A stretch of DNA of 11,051 nucleotides from Thiotrichales bacterium (GTDB taxonomy: Bacteria; Pseudomonadota; Gammaproteobacteria; UWMA-0217). The stretch is taken from contig JANTGD010000084.1 in NCBI GenBank assembly GCA_024763135.1, forward strand, positions 1-11,051, written 5' to 3'. The notes beneath the pieces were generated by a model. That model was not told the origin of the DNA, did no database searches, and worked only from the letters and a program-made list of their open reading frames with translations. A program made the position numbers and the translations under genes. Shown here piece by piece: positions 7,701 to 11,051 of the stretch (positions are counted from its first letter, which is position 1; each line of letters begins with the position of its first letter).

Positions 7701-9120
7701 GGCTGTCTGGCCGGACGCGACCATCACTCCCGCACTAACGCCCATTGCAAACCCGCCAAACACGCGCAGCGATGCGATTCTGGAATTGTTACGCAGTCGA
7801 CTCGAAGCACTTGGCCCGGTGACAGCAGAAACCCTCGGCCAGGCCCTGAACCTGAGCAACGCGGAAACCCAGCAAGCACTCCTGACACTGGAGCAAGAGG
7901 GTTTTGTCATGCAGGGCATGTTTACGGGGGAGCAGACAGAGGAATGGTGCGAACGACGCTTGCTGGCGCGCATCCATCGATATACGCTCAAATCTCTACG
8001 CAAGGAAATCAAACCTGTGCCGCCTGCGGCTTTCATGCGCTTTTTATGCTATTGGCATGGGATGGAAGAGCCGGCGGAAGGCCAGGAAGCACTCCTGGCA
8101 ACGCTCCAGCAATTGGAAGGTTGTGCTTTGCCAGCCGCCGCTTGGGAGCAGGACGTTCTTCCGGCACGCTTGCGCCGATACGAGCCTATGCTACTCGATC
8201 ATTTGTGCAGCAGCGGCCAAATACTCTGGCTGCATCCCAGCCGCTCGTCGCAAAAAAAAGCCGCACCGCTGGCCACCACCCAAATAATGCTCCTCGAACG
8301 GAGCAGCTATCCACTTTGGTTTGCTGGCCAGTCGAACACCTCTCCAGAACAACTCAGCGGGACGGCACAACGCCTGTACGCTGCATTGGAAACCGGCGGT
8401 GCAGCTTTTTTTTACGATTTGGTACGCGCATCTGGTTTACTGCGAACCCAAGTAGAACAAGCATTGGCTGAACTCGTTGCGACCGGCTGGGTCACCGCAG
8501 ACAGCTTCAGCGGATTGAGAGCTCTGCTCACCCCAAGTCAGAAGCGTCCCGCGTTCTCCCCGTCGAACCGGCGTCGACGCCGACAATCCCCCTGGAGCAT
8601 CGACAACGCGGGACGCTGGAGCCTGATGGCGCCTGATGCCGAAATTGATCCACAAGCGCGACTGGAACACATCGCCTGGGCCCTATTGCAACGCTATGGC
8701 ATCGTATTTCGCAAAGTTGTGGAAAGAGAAACGGCGATTCCGCCGTGGCGCGAGTTACTGCGGTTCTATCACCGCCTGGAGGCTCGGGGCGAAATCCGCG
8801 GCGGACGATTTGTGGATAGCTTTAGCGGCGAACAATTTGCACTGCCCGAAGCGATCGAACCGCTACGCAAACGCAGAGAACCAGTGGGTAGCCCCCAATA
8901 TCAACTCATCAACGGTGCTGATCCTTTGAATCTGACTGGCATCATAACGCCGGGGGAACGCATTCCCGCGCGCCGCAGCCATCGAATACTGTATTGTAAC
9001 GGTGAGCCGGTCAGCCTGCTGACAGGCGAAAAAGCCCTGCGCCCCCTGACCCGGGAAGCCATCGCGCCTGAGGCGCTTGATCTCCTGTTCAAGCGCCCAG
9101 GGCAAGGTGGACTCCACTGA
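4774..9120 (+). CDS. lhr: Lhr-type superfamily 2 ATP-dependent helicase, long form
   Basis: Lhr proteins are 3'-to-5' single-strand translocases/helicases of superfamily 2, implicated in DNA repair and RNA:DNA hybrid unwinding. All motor motifs are present (1448-aa numbering): Walker A APTGSGKT 71-78, motif Ia YVSPLKAL, TTPES 169-173, Walker B DEIH 196-199, SAT 231-233, motif IV/V region to LGIDIGD, and motif VI QRVGRSGH 385-392. The Lhr core continues through a winged-helix and the beta-barrel (GGTIPDLFDYDV; PFWFGESPGR) to about residue 875. The long C-terminal region follows, with another winged-helix near 997-1050 and the conserved EWCERRLLARIHRYTL near 1055-1070. The length is close to E. 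coli Lhr (about 1,540 aa), where the C-terminal part has been reported to carry uracil-DNA glycosylase activity; whether that applies here is unknown. Homology begins near residue 30, so ATG 4849 or 4861 may be the true start; only 4774 has a weak upstream GGTGAG. The frame is intact. Confidence 0.95.
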   Translation: MPDLRQGLAPSMHRCAPFHLSARCAMLSYMPLPQFHPAVATAFYQRFSKPTAVQLASWEAIQAGRHTLLAAPTGSGKTLAAFLAMIDALVRESRTHPLPDETRILYVSPLKALSNDIQKNLQQPLAAINTCLLELGEVSADIRAAVRTGDTPAGERARMRQQPPHILVTTPESLYILLTAKSGREMLSTVTTVIVDEIHALAGNKRGAHLSLSLERLETLCPAPPVRIGISATQKPIEDMAQFLVGQRDADCTIVDTGHHRQRDLRIEITDSPLEAVMSNEVWGEIYDRLAELTRSHQTTLIFANTRRMTERVARHLSERIGETEVTSHHGSLSREHRLQAEQRLKAGQLKALVATASLELGIDIGDVDLVCQLGSPRSIAGFLQRVGRSGHAVHATPKGRLFPLTRDDLVESIAILQAIEAGELDRIRGMRHPLDVLSQQIIAEVACREWDEQALLAVFRRAWPYRKLNDADWAQVLSMAAEGFTTRRGRRGAYLHWDRINGKLRARRGARLTAITNGGTIPDLFDYDVILQPQGLSIGTLNEDFAFESLPGDIFQLGNSAYRVLKVESGRLYVEDAQGLPPTIPFWFGESPGRSDELSRAVSKLRQKISAQLAFGAEHTQQWLVQSQGLSPVAAEQITEYLAAAQAALGLLPDQDNIIFERFFDETGDMHFVIHSPYGSRLNRAWGLALRKRFCRRFNFELQAAAVEDSIVLSLGATHSFPLDEVKNYLNADSVRAVLIQALLDAPMFATHWRWNACTALAVMRNRSGKRVPAAFQRNDAEDLVALVFPDQLACFENIAGEREVPQHPLVDQTLEDCLTELMDIKGLEALLRRIATGEVSIHCRDLTAPSPLACEVINARPYAFLDDTPAEERRTLAIQNRSFASPEDAAQLARLDPEAIARVRHEAWPEIRDADELHDALVVYGFLTAQEGQLQPEHERLLKDLTDNQRAGIAQLPGSNLCLWLATERLHEFLAVWPDATITPALTPIANPPNTRSDAILELLRSRLEALGPVTAETLGQALNLSNAETQQALLTLEQEGFVMQGMFTGEQTEEWCERRLLARIHRYTLKSLRKEIKPVPPAAFMRFLCYWHGMEEPAEGQEALLATLQQLEGCALPAAAWEQDVLPARLRRYEPMLLDHLCSSGQILWLHPSRSSQKKAAPLATTQIMLLERSSYPLWFAGQSNTSPEQLSGTAQRLYAALETGGAAFFYDLVRASGLLRTQVEQALAELVATGWVTADSFSGLRALLTPSQKRPAFSPSNRRRRRQSPWSIDNAGRWSLMAPDAEIDPQARLEHIAWALLQRYGIVFRKVVERETAIPPWRELLRFYHRLEARGEIRGGRFVDSFSGEQFALPEAIEPLRKRREPVGSPQYQLINGADPLNLTGIITPGERIPARRSHRILYCNGEPVSLLTGEKALRPLTREAIAPEALDLLFKRPGQGGLH

Positions 9121-9186
9121 TACTATTAACCGGCTATTGAGCGAGTCTGATACATTTAGCTGATCGCTAACCAAGGATTTGCAACC

Positions 9187-9885
9187 ATGATCGAGCCTGC
9201 ACCCAACCAATGCTCTCCATCGCTTGCACAGCTCCGCCTAATGCAATTGATCAGTCCCTCACTGCCCATTGGTGGATTTACCTATTCCCAGGGACTGGAA
9301 TGGGCAGTCGAGCAGGACTGGATTACGACGGCAGACACGCTCGCCCAATGGCTCGAAGAGTTGGCAGAAACAACGCTGGCGCAGATCGATCTGCCGATCT
9401 TGCAGCGCCTTTACACCGCCTCTGCCCACCAGGACAGCGCTGCGCTGGACCGATGGAATCAGCGCCTGCTCGCTTATCGGGAAACAGCTGAAATGCGCGC
9501 GGAAGAACGTCAACGGGGGCGCGCCCTGGCAACACTGCTGCGCGCCCTGAAAGTCCCCCTTGCCGAACCATGGTATAGCCAACTCAGTGGCAGTCACCTG
9601 ACGGGCTTTGCCCATGCCGCACGCATTTGGGACATTAGCCCGCGAAATATGATGCTTGGATATGTGTGGAGCTGGTTAGAAAATCTGGTACTGGCCGGTA
9701 TCAAGCTGATTCCTTTGGGGCAATCAGCCGGACAGCAGATTTTATTGTCCCTGACCCCGAAGCTCCCGCCGCTCGTGGAAAACGCATTGCACTTGGACGA
9801 CACAGCCATCGGCGCTTCCAACCCTGCCCTGGCCATTGCGAGCAGCCAACACCAATTCCAGTATACGCGTCTGTTTCGCTCTTAA
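9187..9885 (+). CDS. ureF: Urease accessory protein UreF
   Basis: UreF (232 aa, typical length about 220-230) is an all-helical cytoplasmic chaperone. It bridges UreD/UreH and UreG in the complex that carries nickel and CO2 to apo-urease, and it controls UreG GTPase use. The family signature SPSLPIGGFTYSQGLE is at residues 23-38, RETAEMRAEERQRG at 98-111, and the conserved C-terminal tail SSQHQFQYTRLFRS at 219-232. The tail is the part known to contact its partners. The ATG is preceded by aagga (9173-9177) at 9 bases. It lies 66 bp after lhr with no visible terminator between them, and ureG follows 161 bp downstream. A weak extended -10 (tgatacatt, 9148-9156) could give it its own promoter. 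ureD, ureABC and ureE are not in the window. Confidence 0.95.
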   Translation: MIEPAPNQCSPSLAQLRLMQLISPSLPIGGFTYSQGLEWAVEQDWITTADTLAQWLEELAETTLAQIDLPILQRLYTASAHQDSAALDRWNQRLLAYRETAEMRAEERQRGRALATLLRALKVPLAEPWYSQLSGSHLTGFAHAARIWDISPRNMMLGYVWSWLENLVLAGIKLIPLGQSAGQQILLSLTPKLPPLVENALHLDDTAIGASNPALAIASSQHQFQYTRLFRS

Positions 9886-10034
9886 TTATGCCAACGGGTT
9901 AGAATTCTCTGCGCAATGCTAATTCGACTCAGTTTTAACCGTCCGCATATCCTTGAAATAGTGATTGAAAAAGACATTCAGTGAGATCTGTTCGGGCCAA
10001 TTTTGTTGAACTCAACGGCTATTCATTTATCAGT

Positions 10035-10040
10035 AGGAGA
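10035..10040 (+). promoter_or_regulatory. Ribosome binding site that decides the ureG start
   Basis: The sequence aggaga lies 6 bases before the ATG at 10047, an ideal spacing. The reading frame stays open upstream to a GTG at 9981, but that would add 22 residues (MRSVRANFVELNGYSFISRR...) not expected in UreG, and no ribosome binding site serves it. The start is therefore placed at 10047. Confidence 0.8.
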
Positions 10041-10046
10041 AAAACC

Positions 10047-10658
10047 ATGACGCAATCGCCTTTACGTGTGGGCGTGGGTGGACCAGTAGGATCCGGTAAG
10101 ACCGCACTACTCGACGCGCTCTGCAAGCGTATGCGCGAACAATACAACCTGGCGGTGGTAACCAACGACATTTATACCCGGGAAGATGCCGAATTTTTAC
10201 TGCGTAGCCAGGCCTTACCCGCGGATCGCATTGTGGGTGTGGAAACAGGGGGCTGCCCGCATACAGCAATTCGTGAAGATGCCTCGATGAATCTAGCTGC
10301 CGTAGAGGACCTGCAGCGAAAATTTACCGATCTTGACGTGGTGTTTATAGAAAGCGGTGGCGATAACCTTTCTGCGACCTTTAGTCCCGAGCTCGCCGAT
10401 CTGACGATCTATGTCATCGATGTTTCCGAAGGTGAAAAAATCCCGCGAAAAGGCGGCCCTGGCATCACCCGCTCCGATCTACTGGTCATTAACAAAATCG
10501 ATTTAGCGCCATATGTTGGTGCCTCTTTGGAAGTGATGGCCGCGGATACGCAGCGTATGCGTCCGAAGCGCCCCTATGTTTTTACCAACCTCAAAACCGC
10601 CACTGGCCTTGAGGAGATTGTGGGCTTCATTGAAGAAGCCGGCATGCTCAATGCATGA
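10047..10658 (+). CDS. ureG: Urease accessory GTPase UreG
   Basis: UreG is a SIMIBI-class GTPase that dimerises around Ni2+ and, with UreF and UreD/UreH, delivers the metal to the urease active site on GTP hydrolysis. The 203-aa product matches the usual length of about 205. Visible motifs: Walker A GGPVGSGKT 11-19, the TNDIYTREDAEFL stretch 39-51, the metal-binding CPH motif C70-P71-H72 within ETGGCPHTAIREDAS, ESGGDNL 102-108, GGPGI 136-140, and the guanine-specificity motif NKID 149-152. All key residues are intact. It follows ureF after 161 bp, an unusually long gap for this pair; most urease clusters have ureF and ureG nearly abutting. The gap holds no convincing gene. No terminator with a T-tract is seen downstream. 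Confidence 0.97.
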   Translation: MTQSPLRVGVGGPVGSGKTALLDALCKRMREQYNLAVVTNDIYTREDAEFLLRSQALPADRIVGVETGGCPHTAIREDASMNLAAVEDLQRKFTDLDVVFIESGGDNLSATFSPELADLTIYVIDVSEGEKIPRKGGPGITRSDLLVINKIDLAPYVGASLEVMAADTQRMRPKRPYVFTNLKTATGLEEIVGFIEEAGMLNA

Positions 10659-11051
10659 CGTTGAAAATCGTCTCTGCCTGTTAATACCAGCGTTTGCTAC
10701 GCAGCACTCAATAGGGTGCGTCAAAGGGTTTCGCGACAGGAGACTGGTACCCCAAAGGCGGCAAAGCAGAGGATAGCCCGTTGGCTGTCAGGCTTTTTCC
10801 CCTTTACCATGTCCGTGGGCTAAGGCGGATAAGCGGGGCGCTGTTACTTTGAATTCATTTTCTTGGGCAAGCAAAGAAAATGAACTTGTGCGTAGCAACA
10901 TCCGCTTGAAAAGAGCCTTGACGGTAACGGCACAAAGTAAATCACCAAGCCTTAACCCTAGATTCCGCAGTTGGATCACGAAAGTCCACGCAAGCCCTTG
11001 GCGCACCTGGCAAACCAGAAAAACCTCTCATCACCAATAAGGTGACCACGA
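10659..11051. other. Apparently non-coding region after ureG
   Basis: No convincing gene is seen in these 393 bases. Short frames exist on both strands (for example 10849-11040 + and 10788-11006 -), but they run through an inverted repeat and show no domain or trustworthy start. Small hairpins such as gcgt/acgc around 10690-10702 and gcactc/gggtgc around 10703-10719 lack T-tracts. The last bases (ataaggtgaccacga) could be the ribosome binding region of a gene beginning just outside the window; that is only a guess. Confidence 0.5.
10854..10884. repeat. 11-bp inverted repeat downstream of ureG
   Basis: The arms ttcattttctt (10854-10864) and aagaaaatgaa (10874-10884) are exact reverse complements around a 9-base loop. 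The motif, with a nearby gttacttt, resembles intergenic repeats of the ttactttctttgcttggccaaagaaa kind that I recall as common in Proteobacteria; this resemblance is from memory and unverified. There is no T-tract, so it is not a standard terminator. Confidence 0.5.

Noticed and set aside
9981..10046. GTG-initiated extension of UreG by 22 residues
   Set aside because: The ATG at 10047 has an ideal ribosome binding site and gives the standard UreG length; the extension is not UreG-like.
10788..11006. Small frames on both strands downstream of ureG
   Set aside because: They overlap each other and an inverted repeat, and have no domain, so probably non-coding.

Overview
The window looks like chromosomal DNA of a Gammaproteobacterium, possibly a marine Cellvibrionales-type or related lineage. 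The support is an outer-membrane-type lipoprotein signal, a long-form Lhr helicase of the kind found in Proteobacteria, urease accessory genes, and short palindromic mobile-type repeats between genes. The lineage guess is inference; no rRNA or other phylogenetic marker is present.

Layout. (1) Positions 1-292 hold a 126-bp repeat with perfect 16-bp inverted ends, then a broken copy of a second repeat family, then a short leader with small hairpins. (2) Positions 293-703 (+) encode a 136-aa protein that looks like a small dimeric alpha/beta-barrel (ABM-like) protein, followed by a strong hairpin terminator. (3) Positions 801-960 hold a complete 160-bp, self-complementary, MITE-like copy of the second repeat family. 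(4) Positions 1026-4205 (-) encode a 1059-aa lipoprotein of no recognised family, which starts with TTG. (5) Positions 4206-4773 are intergenic and contain a third, partial copy of the repeat. (6) Positions 4774-9120 (+) encode a full-length Lhr-type superfamily 2 helicase. (7) Positions 9187-9885 and 10047-10658 (+) encode the urease accessory proteins UreF and UreG. (8) Positions 10659-11051 hold no convincing gene, only an inverted repeat.

How the genes work together. UreF and UreG are parts of one machine: with UreD/UreH they form the GTP-dependent complex that loads nickel into urease. The urease structural genes, ureD and ureE are not in the window. lhr, an unrelated DNA/RNA repair-type helicase, sits immediately upstream of ureF with a 66-bp gap and no visible terminator, so read-through is possible but a functional link is not implied. 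The lipoprotein and the small ABM-like gene converge on the terminator/MITE interval and have no evident connection to urease.

No clear new defence or mobile system is visible. The items most worth a second look are the large unassigned lipoprotein, the three-copy MITE-like repeat family, the separation of ureFG from the urease structural genes, and the structured leader before the 136-aa gene.
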